64,000 nucleotides of DNA from Paraburkholderia tropica. Lineage in GTDB: Bacteria; Pseudomonadota; Gammaproteobacteria; Burkholderiales; Burkholderiaceae. Location of the stretch: assembly GCF_900109265.1 (NCBI RefSeq), contig NZ_FNZM01000001.1, positions 62,001 to 126,000 on the forward strand, read 5' to 3'. Under the pieces are notes generated by a model. That model made no database searches, was not told where the DNA came from, and worked only from the letters and a program-made list of their open reading frames with translations. The position numbers and the translations under genes were made by a program. Position 1 is the first letter of the stretch; the number at the start of each line of letters is the position of its first letter. This document shows, piece by piece, positions 8,153 through 16,934 of this stretch.

Positions 8153-8212
8153 AGGGATTTCCCAGATCAATTTAAGGGTTTTCCCTGACCAAACCGATTA
8201 TAGGGTTTTCCC
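8153..8212 (-). promoter_or_regulatory. Promoter with three palindromic boxes upstream of DUF3563 gene
   Basis: The three boxes are AGGGATTTCCC (8153-8163), AGGGTTTTCCC (8175-8185) and AGGGTTTTCCC (8202-8212). Each is a GGG-N4-or-5-CCC dyad. On the minus strand a perfect TATAAT occupies 8197-8202, directly after box three, which fills the -35/-10 spacer. Boxes one and two fall downstream of the expected transcription start. This arrangement is that of a repressor-controlled promoter. The binding protein is unknown to me. Confidence 0.6.
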
Positions 8213-8352
8213 TAGGCCAACGCTAGTGCAATGCAGCAAAAAAACCGCGGCAGCGCGTCGCAGACACGCGTTCACAGCCTATGCGTTGCATCAAGGCAAC
8301 ACATAGGCATCCTGTGATTTAGGGGGTCGAAACGATTCAGCCGCGAACGGGC

Positions 8353-9414
8353 CTAGCGCGAGGTCTGCTGGGAATGCGCGTGCGCTTTGGTCTTGCTTTT
8401 GGTCGCGGCGTGTTCGGCGGCACGCTCGGTCGGCTTCGCCGCGCGCTTGACGTGACGCGGCTCGGCGGGCGCAACCGGCTTGCTGACCGGGGCGGCAACC
8501 GGAGCAGGCGGCGCGATTGCGGCGACCGGAGCTGCCGCTGCGGCGGCGAGCTGCGCCGACATGGCGTCCAGCGAAGCCTGCTGCTTCTGCATCAGCACCT
8601 CGATGCGCTGCTGCTGCGCCAGCGAATCGGACGACAGCGTCGCGATCATCAGCGTTTGCGCAATCGCCACGAGCACCGTGACGACCAGCGCCGCGACCGC
8701 CACGATCAGCATCCACTTCGTGCGGCGCGCCTGCGCGCCTAGCGTCGCGACGGTGTCGGCGAGCGAGGCGGTCAGCGCGGGTTCGGGGTGCGCGGCGCTT
8801 TCAAATTTCGCGGCGGGTTCGAAACCCGATGCTGAACCGCCCGTCGCTGCGGCAAATGGCACGAACGGCTCCCAGCCGGGCGTCGTCGGTTTGGCCTGCG
8901 GCTCGGCTTGTTCCGACGATGCAGACAAATCGGGCGCAGGAGACAAAACGGAAGACACAGGCGGCGCGAAGTCGAACGGCTCGGCAGGCGCGGACAGAGG
9001 CGCCGGCGTCTCGGCCACTGCGGCCTCGGACACGGCTGGAGCCGCCGCAAACACCGGCTCGACTCTCGCCCCTTCCATGCCAAACGCGCCCGCTCCGGTC
9101 GCCTCGTCGCCTTCCGGCGTCGGCATGACCGGCGCTTTCTGGCGTGCGGCGCGGCGGGCGGCGGGCGCGGGCGACAGACGCGGCTCGCGCAGGTCCCCGG
9201 CATCCGGAGACGCCGAATGGGCCTCAGCCGATCCCAAACCAGCGTCCGGGCTGTCGCCGAACAGGTCGAGCGTGCTCACTTCGCGCGCGTCGGGCGCTTG
9301 CGGGTCGGGGGATTCGAGGGATGGCGCCGGGGTCCGGCGACGGGAAGGCGCGCTGCGTGACGCGCGCTCGGGACTCAACAGTCCGTTGTCTGCTTGATTG
9401 ACGGATTCGGCCAT
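8353..9414 (-). CDS. Pro/Ala-rich single-pass membrane protein, function unknown
   Basis: A 353-aa protein. Residues 1-220 are low-complexity and rich in Ala, Pro, Ser and Glu, so probably disordered and cytoplasmic. Residues about 233-256 are a strong membrane segment (WMLIVAVAALVVTVLVAIAQ). A short coiled coil follows (SLAQQQRIEVLMQKQQASLDA), then an Ala/Pro-rich linker and a basic Lys/His-rich tail. I recognise no enzymatic domain. The antisense strand carries a long ORF that is an artefact of GC bias. The minus-strand frame is preferred because it gives an ordered topology. Confidence 0.7.
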   Translation of the reverse strand: MAESVNQADNGLLSPERASRSAPSRRRTPAPSLESPDPQAPDAREVSTLDLFGDSPDAGLGSAEAHSASPDAGDLREPRLSPAPAARRAARQKAPVMPTPEGDEATGAGAFGMEGARVEPVFAAAPAVSEAAVAETPAPLSAPAEPFDFAPPVSSVLSPAPDLSASSEQAEPQAKPTTPGWEPFVPFAAATGGSASGFEPAAKFESAAHPEPALTASLADTVATLGAQARRTKWMLIVAVAALVVTVLVAIAQTLMIATLSSDSLAQQQRIEVLMQKQQASLDAMSAQLAAAAAAPVAAIAPPAPVAAPVSKPVAPAEPRHVKRAAKPTERAAEHAATKSKTKAHAHSQQTSR

Positions 9415-9610
9415 GGATCAACGACAGGGCTTGCATCTTATTGACACTCGCGTCGCACGGCCGTCCCGCCTGGCCGCAGTGCGACAGCCGCGCTCGCTCC
9501 TCGGGCGCACGTGGTCTCGTTGGTCGCGCGCCCATGGGCAGCCATCTTATCCGCAAACGTTCGCCCTGTCCCCCTGGCCAATATGAAACATGCGTGACGC
9601 ATGCGTTCGA

Positions 9611-10297
9611 TCAGCTTTGCGGTCCGTCCTCGCGGAACTCTCTCACCACCTGCAGCTTCTTCAGCGCCTCGCAGATCGATGCATATTCGGGCGACGAGAC
9701 GCGGCTCAGCACGATCATCACCTCGTCGAGTTCGGGCGAGTCGTCGCTCTGCTGCACCACGAACTGCTTGACGCGCGGGCTCGACACGCCCAGCGCGTCG
9801 TGCAGCGAATGGAACGTGAGCGCGCCGCGATCGACCAGTAGCGAGATGCGGCGGCGCTGCCGGAACGTGATGAAGCGCCGTTCGAGCGGCTTGATGCCCG
9901 CGAGGATGATGAGGATGATCACGGTCGCCGCAATCGACGCTGTATAGAGCCCGCCGCCCACCGCGAGGCCGATGGCGGCCACCGACCAGAGGCTCGCGGC
10001 CGTGGTCAGCCCGCGCACGATCTCGCCGCGCAGGAGGATCGAGCCCGCCCCCAGGAAGCCGATGCCCGAGACGACCTGCGCCGCCATCCGCGACGGGTCG
10101 AGCACGACGTGGTCGCTGTTGAGCACGTCCGCGAAACCGAATGCCGAGACGATCATGATAAGCGCCGAGCCCACGCACACGAGCATGTGCGTGCGCAGCC
10201 CGGCGGCCCACGAGAGGCGTTCGCGCTCGAAGCCGATCACGCTGCCCAGCAGCGCCGCCATCACGAGGCGCGCAATGATTTCCCAGTTATTGATCAT
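9611..10297 (-). CDS. MgtC/SapB family membrane protein
   Basis: A 228-aa protein. The N-terminal 140 residues form the MgtC fold, with about four membrane segments and conserved GSVIGFERERLSWAAGLRTH, QVVSGIGFLGAGSILLR and VRGLTTAASLWSVAAIGLAVG. The C-terminal part is a small soluble ACT-like domain (RISLLVDRGALTFHSLHD...). Family members are linked to magnesium homeostasis or regulation of transport ATPases. The start at 10297 (MINNWEII) was chosen because GGAGAG precedes it and the longer ORF upstream is Arg-rich noise. It diverges from the epimerase gene at 10500. Confidence 0.88.
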   Translation of the reverse strand: MINNWEIIARLVMAALLGSVIGFERERLSWAAGLRTHMLVCVGSALIMIVSAFGFADVLNSDHVVLDPSRMAAQVVSGIGFLGAGSILLRGEIVRGLTTAASLWSVAAIGLAVGGGLYTASIAATVIILIILAGIKPLERRFITFRQRRRISLLVDRGALTFHSLHDALGVSSPRVKQFVVQQSDDSPELDEVMIVLSRVSSPEYASICEALKKLQVVREFREDGPQS

Positions 10298-10499
10298 GAT
10301 GTTGCTCTCCGTTACGTCGTGGGCGCGCTCCGCTGCGCGACTTCCTGCATCGCGCGCGGGCCGCCCTGTCGTTGGTATTGCCGCGGCGCACCGCAGCCTG
10401 CTCCACCTGCCCGGCCCAATCTTCGAGACGCCGTGGCCGGGGCGTACAATCGCGGACACTGTCCGGCTCTGCGCGCCTCCTTGCGCGCCTATGCAATCT

Positions 10500-11597
10500 A
10501 TGAACACCGCTACCGGCGCAGCCAGCCTGCGCAATCATTTCGACCGCGTCGTGCTGCCGTTGTGGCGCGGCCCCGGTTTCAACACGGCGCTGCGTCTGCC
10601 GCACGAAGCGCTCGCCGTGCGCGACGGCCACGCCGCGCCGCTGCCCGACACGCGCTATCGCGCCATGGCCTGCGCGCGCCAGCTCTTCGTGTTCTCGCAG
10701 AACGGCGACGCCGCGCATGCGCACACGCTGTTCGATTCGCTACGCCACACCTTTCAGGACCGCGCGCGCGGCGGTTGGTTCTATAGCGTCGATCCGGACG
10801 GCGCGCCGCTCGACACCACGAAGGACCTCTATACGCATGCGTTCGTGGTGTTCGCGTGCTCGGCGTACGGCCAGCGTTTCGGCGTGATGGAGGCGCTCGA
10901 CACGGCGCGCGAGACCTCGTCGCTGATCGTCGAGCGCTTCGCCGCCCACGACGGCCTGCTCAACGGCGCGCTCGACGCCTCGTTCGCCACGGTCACCGGC
11001 ACGCCGGTGCAGAACCCGCTGATGCATCTTACCGAAGCCTGGCTCGTGGCCCGCGAGGCGACTGGCGACGCCGCCTTCGACACGGCCATTACGCGGCTCG
11101 TCGAAGCCGTGGCGCGCAGTTTCCTGCACGCGCCCACGGGCTGTATCGCGGAGCTGCCGCTGGGCACGGCGGACAATCGCCTGGAGCCCGGTCATCAGTT
11201 CGAGTGGTTCTGGCTCGCGGCTCAGGCCGGTGCGGCGCGCCTCGGCGCTTCGGGCCTGCAGGAAGCGCTCGGGCGCGCGTTCGACTTCGCGGTGAAGCAC
11301 GGCGTGGACCCGGTCACGGGCGCCGTGGCCGCCGCCACCGACGAACACGGCCGCGTGATCGACGCCACCCAGCGCATCTGGGCGCAAACGGAGTATCTGC
11401 GCTCGATCGCCACGCACGGCGAGTCCGTTGCGCGCGCAACGCTCGGCGAGCAGATCGGGAAGTTCGAGCAGCGCTTTCTCACGCCGCAGGGCTGGGTGGA
11501 ATGCCGCGACGCGAGCGGCGCGGTCGCGCGCGCGGACATGCCGTCGACCACGCCGTATCACTTGCTGACGGCGTATCAGGCGCTGCCGCAAGGCTGA
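10500..11597 (+). CDS. AGE family epimerase/isomerase
   Basis: A 365-aa (alpha/alpha)6-barrel sugar epimerase of the N-acylglucosamine 2-epimerase/mannose isomerase superfamily. Visible family elements are LWRGPGFN near the N-terminus, RARGGWFYSVDPDG, DLYTHAFVVFACSAYG, the His-containing NPLMHLTEAWL, LEPGHQFEWFWL, and the C-terminal QTEYLRSIATHG. The ATG at 10500 was chosen over one at 10491; neither has a good ribosome site. The substrate could be mannose, glucosamine derivatives or another sugar. It is not in an operon and is followed by a strong terminator hairpin. Confidence 0.85.
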   Translation: MNTATGAASLRNHFDRVVLPLWRGPGFNTALRLPHEALAVRDGHAAPLPDTRYRAMACARQLFVFSQNGDAAHAHTLFDSLRHTFQDRARGGWFYSVDPDGAPLDTTKDLYTHAFVVFACSAYGQRFGVMEALDTARETSSLIVERFAAHDGLLNGALDASFATVTGTPVQNPLMHLTEAWLVAREATGDAAFDTAITRLVEAVARSFLHAPTGCIAELPLGTADNRLEPGHQFEWFWLAAQAGAARLGASGLQEALGRAFDFAVKHGVDPVTGAVAAATDEHGRVIDATQRIWAQTEYLRSIATHGESVARATLGEQIGKFEQRFLTPQGWVECRDASGAVARADMPSTTPYHLLTAYQALPQG

Positions 11598-11602
11598 AAA
11601 CG

Positions 11603-11631
11603 ACAACGGCGCGGTGTGACCGCGCCGTTGT
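11603..11631. terminator. Bidirectional terminator between epimerase and chemoreceptor genes
   Basis: The perfect 12-bp inverted repeat ACAACGGCGCGG/CCGCGCCGTTGT has a 5-nt loop. It starts 6 nt after the epimerase stop and lies between convergent genes. Confidence 0.75.
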
Positions 11632-11679
11632 ACTGGTTTCGATGCGCCGCCGCCCGAAAGGCGGCGGTCGATCCAACGA

Positions 11680-13305
11680 TCAATACGCCCCGGCCATCGC
11701 CATGCCCGATGGCTCCGCGCGCGACGCCATCGGCGCCAGCGCACGGCCTTCCGCCAGCACCGAAGGCGAGATTTCGAACGCCGCCACGGCATCCGCGAGC
11801 TGACGCGTCTGCTGATGCAGCGACGAAGCCGCCGCCGCCGCTTCCTCGACCAGCGCCGCGTTCTGCTGCGTCATCTGGTCCATCTGCGAAACGGCCGTGT
11901 TCACCTGATCGATGCCCGCGCTCTGTTCGAGCGACGACGCGCTGATCCCCGCCATCATCTGCGTGGCGCGCGAGATCGACGCCGACACTTCGCGCATCGA
12001 TTCGCCCGCGCGCTCGACCAGCTCCGCGCCGCCGCGAATCTGCGAAACCGATTCGCTGATCAACGTCTTGATTTCCTTCGCCGACTGCGCGCTGCGTTGC
12101 GCGAGGCCGCGCACTTCGCCCGCCACGACCGCGAAGCCGCGGCCCTGCTCGCCCGCGCGCGCCGCTTCCACGGCGGCGTTCAGCGCGAGGATGTTAGTCT
12201 GGAACGCGATGCCGTCGATCACGCCGATGATCTCGGCGATCTTGTCCGAACTCTTCGCGATGCCGTGCATGCGCTCGACCACTTCGCCCACGACATGGCT
12301 GCCGCGCGACGTGGCGTCGAGCGCCGCTTCGGCGAGCTGGTTCGCCTCGCGGGCGTTGTCGGCCGTGTTGCGCACCGTGCCGGTCAGCTCTTCCATGCTG
12401 GCCGCCGTTTCTTCGAGCGACGCGGCCTGCGATTCCGTGCGCGCCGACAGATCGGCGTTGCCGGTCGCGATTTCGTCGGCGCCCACGTTGATCGAGCCGG
12501 CGGTCTCGCGCACCGTATGCACCGTGCGCGCGAGGCTCGCCTGCATCACCGAGAGACCGCGGAAAAGGCGGCCGATTTCATTGTCGCCGCGCGCGACGAT
12601 GACTTCGTCCAGACGGCCGCGCGCGATGCGGTCGAAGTGACGGCCCGCTTCCTCGAGCGGCGCGACCACGCCGCGGCGCAGCGCGTAATGCACGCCGGTC
12701 GCCAGCGCGATCAGCCCGAGCAGAATGATGATGCCGACGGTCTGGAACACCGCGAGGCGCGTGTCGATCGAATCGAGCGACGCGTGGCTCGCGGCGGACG
12801 TAAAGCGCGTGAACGCCTGCAGTTCGGCGAGGTAGGCGTCCTGATACGACTGCGTCGGCTGGTCGAGGAACGCCTGGATGTTGTTCGCGTTGAGGTCGTC
12901 CACGAGTTCGGCGAGCGCCTTGTGATAGACCTGATAACGCTGGCCGAGCGCGGCCACGCGCGCGCGATCTTCATCGTTGATCGACTCGACGGCGCTCAGC
13001 TGCGCGTACGACTGCTCGGCGGCCGTGAGCTGCTCGTTCGCGTGGCCGATCATTTCCGTCGGCGCCGTGCCGCCGCGAATCAGGCGGGTGCCCGCGCGCG
13101 ACAGGTTGATGCGCGCGTCCATCAATCGCTGCGTGATGTCGTTGGCGGCGCTCGCCTGGCGCAGCGCCACCTTGGAGAGGTCCTTCACGTCGTCGTGCGT
13201 GCGGGTCAGCGCCCAGAAACCGAGCCCTTCGGTCACGAGCTGGAGCACGCAGAACGCGACGAGAACACATAGCAGGCCGGATGCGACCTTGATCTTGCTG
13301 AACAT
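11680..13305 (-). CDS. Methyl-accepting chemotaxis protein (Tar-like sensor domain)
   Basis: A 541-aa inner-membrane chemoreceptor. A first membrane segment lies at residues 9-30 ([20 protein letters not shown]). A periplasmic four-helix-bundle domain of TarH type covers about 35-190. A second membrane segment follows ([20 protein letters not shown]), then HAMP and the cytoplasmic signalling domain with the highly conserved hairpin tip [20 protein letters not shown]. The C-terminus lacks a recognisable NWxxF CheR-tethering pentapeptide. The start at 13305 ([10 protein letters not shown]) was chosen because the longer ORF precedes the membrane segment with unlikely sequence. The ligand is unknown. 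Confidence 0.93.
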   Translation of the reverse strand: MFSKIKVASGLLCVLVAFCVLQLVTEGLGFWALTRTHDDVKDLSKVALRQASAANDITQRLMDARINLSRAGTRLIRGGTAPTEMIGHANEQLTAAEQSYAQLSAVESINDEDRARVAALGQRYQVYHKALAELVDDLNANNIQAFLDQPTQSYQDAYLAELQAFTRFTSAASHASLDSIDTRLAVFQTVGIIILLGLIALATGVHYALRRGVVAPLEEAGRHFDRIARGRLDEVIVARGDNEIGRLFRGLSVMQASLARTVHTVRETAGSINVGADEIATGNADLSARTESQAASLEETAASMEELTGTVRNTADNAREANQLAEAALDATSRGSHVVGEVVERMHGIAKSSDKIAEIIGVIDGIAFQTNILALNAAVEAARAGEQGRGFAVVAGEVRGLAQRSAQSAKEIKTLISESVSQIRGGAELVERAGESMREVSASISRATQMMAGISASSLEQSAGIDQVNTAVSQMDQMTQQNAALVEEAAAAASSLHQQTRQLADAVAAFEISPSVLAEGRALAPMASRAEPSGMAMAGAY

Positions 13306-13582
13306 CTTGAACACCCTGGTATGGCAGTGAGTAGGTTCGGCGCTCGCATGTGATCGCTCGCGCCCGCACTGCATTTACGGCCTGGCAAACGTTGTATTAA
13401 GGCCAGTTTCATGAAATTTCCGCGTCAAACGCGCAATTCAGCATTGCAGAAAAAACCGCCAGATCATTGACGCTGTTTTTCGCAACAATATCGGGGGTCG
13501 ACCCTCCGATTTACCTTGCGCCGCCGCAAGACGCTTCCTAGAGTGGTTAGGAAACCACGGGGCGCGGGCCCAGGGGACAGTG

Positions 13583-14020
13583 ATGACAGATCTGGTGGAT
13601 CGCGCGCGCGGCGCGCTGCACGCGCAGCCGTTCAGCGTGTTGCTGGGTACGGAGCTGATGCACGTCGGCGCCGACGAGCTCACGCTGCGCCTGCTCGTGC
13701 GCGACGAACTCAAGCAGCAGCACGGGTTCGTGCACGGCGGGGTCATCAGCTATCTCGCCGACAACGCCCTCACGTTCGCCGGCGCGCTGGCGCTCGGGCC
13801 GCGCGTGGTGACGGGCGAATACAAGATCAACTATCTGCGGCCGGCGCTCGGCGGCACGCTCATCGCGCGGGCGCGCGTGGTGCACGCGGGGCGTCAGCAG
13901 GCCACCTGCCAGTGCAGCGTGTTCGTGATGGAGGACGGCGGCGAGCGGCTGGTGGCGCTCGCGCAAGGCACCATCAACCGCATGGGCGATAACGGCGACA
14001 ACAACGGCCACGCCGCCTGA
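13583..14020 (+). CDS. PaaI-family hotdog thioesterase
   Basis: A 145-aa acyl-CoA thioesterase of the hotdog fold. The signature HGFVHGGVISYLADNALTFA carries the conserved HGG...AD active-site pattern, followed by TGEYKINYLRPALGGTLIAR and ARVVHAGRQQATCQCSVFV, typical of the PaaI/YbdB group. Proteins of this type hydrolyse aryl- or short acyl-CoA esters. The ATG at 13583 is preceded by CAGGGGACA; a GTG at 13580 is an alternative. It diverges from the chemoreceptor gene and ends at a shared terminator with the fucose operon. Confidence 0.85.
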   Translation: MTDLVDRARGALHAQPFSVLLGTELMHVGADELTLRLLVRDELKQQHGFVHGGVISYLADNALTFAGALALGPRVVTGEYKINYLRPALGGTLIARARVVHAGRQQATCQCSVFVMEDGGERLVALAQGTINRMGDNGDNNGHAA

Positions 14021-14057
14021 CGCCGTCGGCACGGCACGCCTTACGGCCCCGAAAGAC

Positions 14058-14086
14058 AAACGGCCGCGGATTTCCCGCGGCCGTTT
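14058..14086. terminator. Bidirectional terminator, end of the sugar operon and of the thioesterase gene
   Basis: The 12-bp inverted repeat AAACGGCCGCGG/CCGCGGCCGTTT has a 5-nt loop. It sits between convergent genes ending at 14020 and 14124. Confidence 0.8.
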
Positions 14087-14123
14087 GCTTGTCGCCCGAG
14101 GTGCGGCGACTACACGTTCGCCG

Positions 14124-14972
14124 TCATTCGGCGGCGCGCGTCTTCTGCGTCTGCTCGCCCAGACCTTCGATGCCGAGGCGCACCGTCTGTCCCGGCTTGA
14201 GATACACCGCGTTCGGCTTCACGCCCATGCCCACGCCCGGCGGCGTGCCGGTCGAAATCACGTCGCCCGGTTGCAGACTCATGCACTGCGAGAGATACGA
14301 CACGAGCTTCGCGACCGTGAAAATCATCGTGCGCGTGTTGCCGTTCTGATAGCGATGGCCGTCCACTTCGAGCCACAGCGAGAGATTCTGCGGATCGGGC
14401 ACCTCGTCGCGCGTCACGAGCCACGGGCCGGTCGGGCCGAACGTATCGAACCCCTTGCCCTTGTCCCACTGGCCGCCGCGCTCGATCTGCCACTCGCGCT
14501 CCGACACGTCGTTGATCACGCAGTAGCCCGCCACGTGATTCAGCGCCTCGGTCTCGCTCACGTTCTTCGTGGGCTTGCCGATCACCACGCCCAGTTCCAC
14601 TTCCCAGTCGGTCTTGACCGAGCCGCGCGGAATCTCGATGTCGTCGTTCGGGCCGACGATCGCGCTCGTCCACTTGTTGAACACCACGGGCTCGCCCGGC
14701 ACCGGCATGTTCGATTCGGCGGCGTGATCGGCATAGTTCAGGCCGATACACACCATCTTGCCGATGTGGCCCACGCACGGACCGAGACGCGGATTGCCTT
14801 CGACGAGCGGCAGCGTTTCGGGATCGATCGTGCGCAGTTGCGCGAGGCCCGCGTCGGAAAGCACGTCGCCGGCAATGTCGGCGATCGCGCCCGAGAGCGC
14901 GCGAATGCGGCCTTCGGCGTCGAGCAGACCGGGCTTTTCGTGGCCCTTGGGGCCGTAGCGGAGCAGTTTCAT
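14124..14972 (-). CDS. Fumarylacetoacetate hydrolase family protein, probable 2,4-diketo-3-deoxy-L-fuconate hydrolase
   Basis: A 282-aa protein that probably cleaves 2,4-diketo-3-deoxy-L-fuconate to pyruvate and L-lactate as the last step of non-phosphorylative fucose breakdown. FAH-fold motifs are clear: CIGLNYADHAAES, EPVVFNKWTSAIVGPNDDI, DWEVELGVVIGKPTKN, the metal site in NDVSEREWQ, and GDVISTGTPPGVGMG. The Glu/Glu/Asp metal ligands appear intact. It is the last gene of a nine-gene operon. Close relatives are often labelled ureidoglycolate lyase; the operon context argues for the sugar-acid role. Confidence 0.85.
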   Translation of the reverse strand: MKLLRYGPKGHEKPGLLDAEGRIRALSGAIADIAGDVLSDAGLAQLRTIDPETLPLVEGNPRLGPCVGHIGKMVCIGLNYADHAAESNMPVPGEPVVFNKWTSAIVGPNDDIEIPRGSVKTDWEVELGVVIGKPTKNVSETEALNHVAGYCVINDVSEREWQIERGGQWDKGKGFDTFGPTGPWLVTRDEVPDPQNLSLWLEVDGHRYQNGNTRTMIFTVAKLVSYLSQCMSLQPGDVISTGTPPGVGMGVKPNAVYLKPGQTVRLGIEGLGEQTQKTRAAE

Positions 14973-15074
14973 CGTGAGCGTTCCTTGTCTCTTGGGTGTC
15001 TCTGTTGTCTCTGGTGTCCTGCGCGCGGCGTACTGGCGTCGCGCGCGAATAGCTGGCGCCGCGGCGGCCGCGGA

Positions 15075-15818
15075 CTAGTTCGACCAGCCGCCGTCGATCA
15101 CGTGCGCCTGGCCGGTCGTGAAACCCGACTCGTCCGAGGCCAGATAGAGCGCGAGCGCCGCGATTTCCTCGGGCTTGCCCACGCGGCCCATCGGCTGGCG
15201 CGCGACGAACGCGGCGCGCGCCGCATCGACCGTGGTGCCCTGCGCCGCTGCCTGCGTGGCGATGCGCTCCTCCAGCGAGGGCGACGCGACGGTGCCGGGA
15301 CAAATCGCGTTACAGCGGATGCCGCGCGTCACGAAGTCGGCGGCCACGGCCTTCGTCAACCCTATCACAGCCGCCTTCGACGCGCCGTAGACGAAGCGGT
15401 TCGGCACGCCCTTCACGCTCGACGCCGCCGACGACATGTTGATGATCGAGCCGCCGCCCGCCTCCAGCATCGCGGGCAAAAACGCGCGAATCGTGCGGTA
15501 CATGGCCTTGGCGTTCAGATCGAAGGCGAAATCCCAGTCTTCCTCGCTCGCTTCCAGAATCGAGCCCGCATGCACGTAGCCCGCGCAATTGAACAGCACG
15601 TCGACCTGGCCGATTTCCTCGGCGAGCGCGCGGATCGCCGGGACGTCGAGCACATCGAGCTTGCGCGCCTCGACCGGCAGCGTCTTGAGCGCGTCGATGC
15701 GCAGGTCGGTCGCGATGACGCGGGCGCCTTCACGCGCGAACAGTTCGGCGGCCGCGTAGCCGATGCCCTGGCCCGCCGCGGTGATCAAGGCCGTCTTGCC
15801 GGCCAGTCGTTGTCCCAT
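15075..15818 (-). CDS. SDR family dehydrogenase, probable 2-keto-3-deoxy-L-fuconate dehydrogenase
   Basis: A 247-aa short-chain dehydrogenase. It has the NAD-binding motif TAAGQGIGYAAAELF, then NCAGYV, the catalytic serine in INMSSAAS and the catalytic YGASK motif (RFVYGASKAAVIGL). The acidic residue in VIATDLR suggests NAD+ preference. In the pathway it would oxidise 2-keto-3-deoxy-L-fuconate to the 2,4-diketo compound. The start at 15818 (MGQRLAGK) is preceded by GGGAGTG and fits the family; the ORF extends upstream as noise. It is the eighth gene of the sugar operon. Confidence 0.87.
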   Translation of the reverse strand: MGQRLAGKTALITAAGQGIGYAAAELFAREGARVIATDLRIDALKTLPVEARKLDVLDVPAIRALAEEIGQVDVLFNCAGYVHAGSILEASEEDWDFAFDLNAKAMYRTIRAFLPAMLEAGGGSIINMSSAASSVKGVPNRFVYGASKAAVIGLTKAVAADFVTRGIRCNAICPGTVASPSLEERIATQAAAQGTTVDAARAAFVARQPMGRVGKPEEIAALALYLASDESGFTTGQAHVIDGGWSN

Positions 15819-16064
15819 CTGCCACTCCCAAAGAAAGCGCGATTGATATGAAGCCGAAGATGAAGCCCGATCGAGGCGATGCCGCAAACGGCCATTATGG
15901 CCAGAGGCACGCCCATCATGCGATTTGCGCGGATGTTTTCTAACCGGCTGGATCGGCGCGGCGCGCGAGACAGCCTCGCGCCAGATTGCCGCCAGCCTCA
16001 AGCCAGTTTCGGGCGAGCTTCAGGCGAGATGCAAAGCGAAACGCACACGCCATTCACACGCCAC

Positions 16065-16934
16065 TTACACGCGGTCGAGACGATAAAACGCCGCCGCGTT
16101 GCCGCCGAAGATCGCGGCGCGCTCGTCGTCGGTGAGATCCGCGAAAAGATGCTGCGCGCAGTCGTGCCAGCGCGCGTAGTCGCCGTTGAGGTTCAGCACC
16201 GGCCAGTCGCTGCCCCACATCAGGCGGCGCGCGCCGAAGCAGGCGAGCAGATGTGCGATCCACGGACGCAGCGTGTCGTCGCGCCAGCCCGGCGCGGCTT
16301 CGGTCGCGAGCCCGGACACCTTGCAAAACACCTGCGGAAAGCGCGCGAGCCGCGCGATGGCATGCGACCACGCCGCGTAGCCAGGCGACGCCGCGCCGCC
16401 GTCGCGAATCGGCGGCTTCGCACCATGATCGATCACCACGCGCAGCGCCGGATGCCGCGCGAGAAACGTTTCGAGCGCGCGCGCGTGGCGCGTGAAAATC
16501 AGCGCGTCGAAGGCGAGGTCGTGGGCGATCAGCGCATCGACGGCGCGGGCGGTATCGGCGTTCGCGATCCAGTCGTCATCGGGCAGGTCTTGCAGCATCG
16601 GGCGCACGGCGCGCAGTTTCGGCTCGCGCGCGAGTTCGGCGATCAACGCGGGCGCGCGCGCGTCGTCGAGCGGCACCCAGCCCACGACGCCCGCAATCGA
16701 CGCGTCGTCGCGCGCGAGGTCGAGCAACCAGCGCGTTTCCTCGACGGTCTGCGCCGCCTGCACGAGCACCGTGCGCGCGACGCCGCACGCGGCGCGCAAC
16801 GGCGCGAGATCGGCGGATAAAAACGGACGATAAAGCGTGCGCGACTCCGGCGTGAGCCAGCCGTAATCGCCGCGCGCCGGGTCCCAGTAATGCTGATGCG
16901 CGTCGATCGCTTCGTGCCAGACGTGCTCGCTCAT
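16065..16934 (-). CDS. Amidohydrolase family lactonase, probable L-fuconolactonase
   Basis: A 289-aa TIM-barrel hydrolase of the amidohydrolase-2/L-fuconolactonase group. The N-terminal DAHQHYWDPARGDYGWLTPE is characteristic of sugar lactonases, and the later RVVIDHGAKPP, KVSGLATEA and MWGSDWPVLNLNG supply the conserved His and Asp. It would hydrolyse L-fucono-lactone made by the aldo/keto reductase to L-fuconate. Its ATG (16934) overlaps the TGA of the preceding reductase gene (ATGA), so the two are translationally coupled, which supports consecutive steps. Confidence 0.87.
   Translation of the reverse strand: MSEHVWHEAIDAHQHYWDPARGDYGWLTPESRTLYRPFLSADLAPLRAACGVARTVLVQAAQTVEETRWLLDLARDDASIAGVVGWVPLDDARAPALIAELAREPKLRAVRPMLQDLPDDDWIANADTARAVDALIAHDLAFDALIFTRHARALETFLARHPALRVVIDHGAKPPIRDGGAASPGYAAWSHAIARLARFPQVFCKVSGLATEAAPGWRDDTLRPWIAHLLACFGARRLMWGSDWPVLNLNGDYARWHDCAQHLFADLTDDERAAIFGGNAAAFYRLDRV

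Noticed and set aside
7473-8153. 226-codon plus-strand ORF
   Set aside because: It overlaps the DUF3563 gene, its terminator hairpin and the flanking repeat, and has no family-like sequence.
8480-9397. 305-codon plus-strand ORF, Ala/Ser/Gly-rich
   Set aside because: It is antisense to the Pro/Ala-rich membrane protein; the minus-strand frame has an ordered topology with a true membrane segment and coiled coil.
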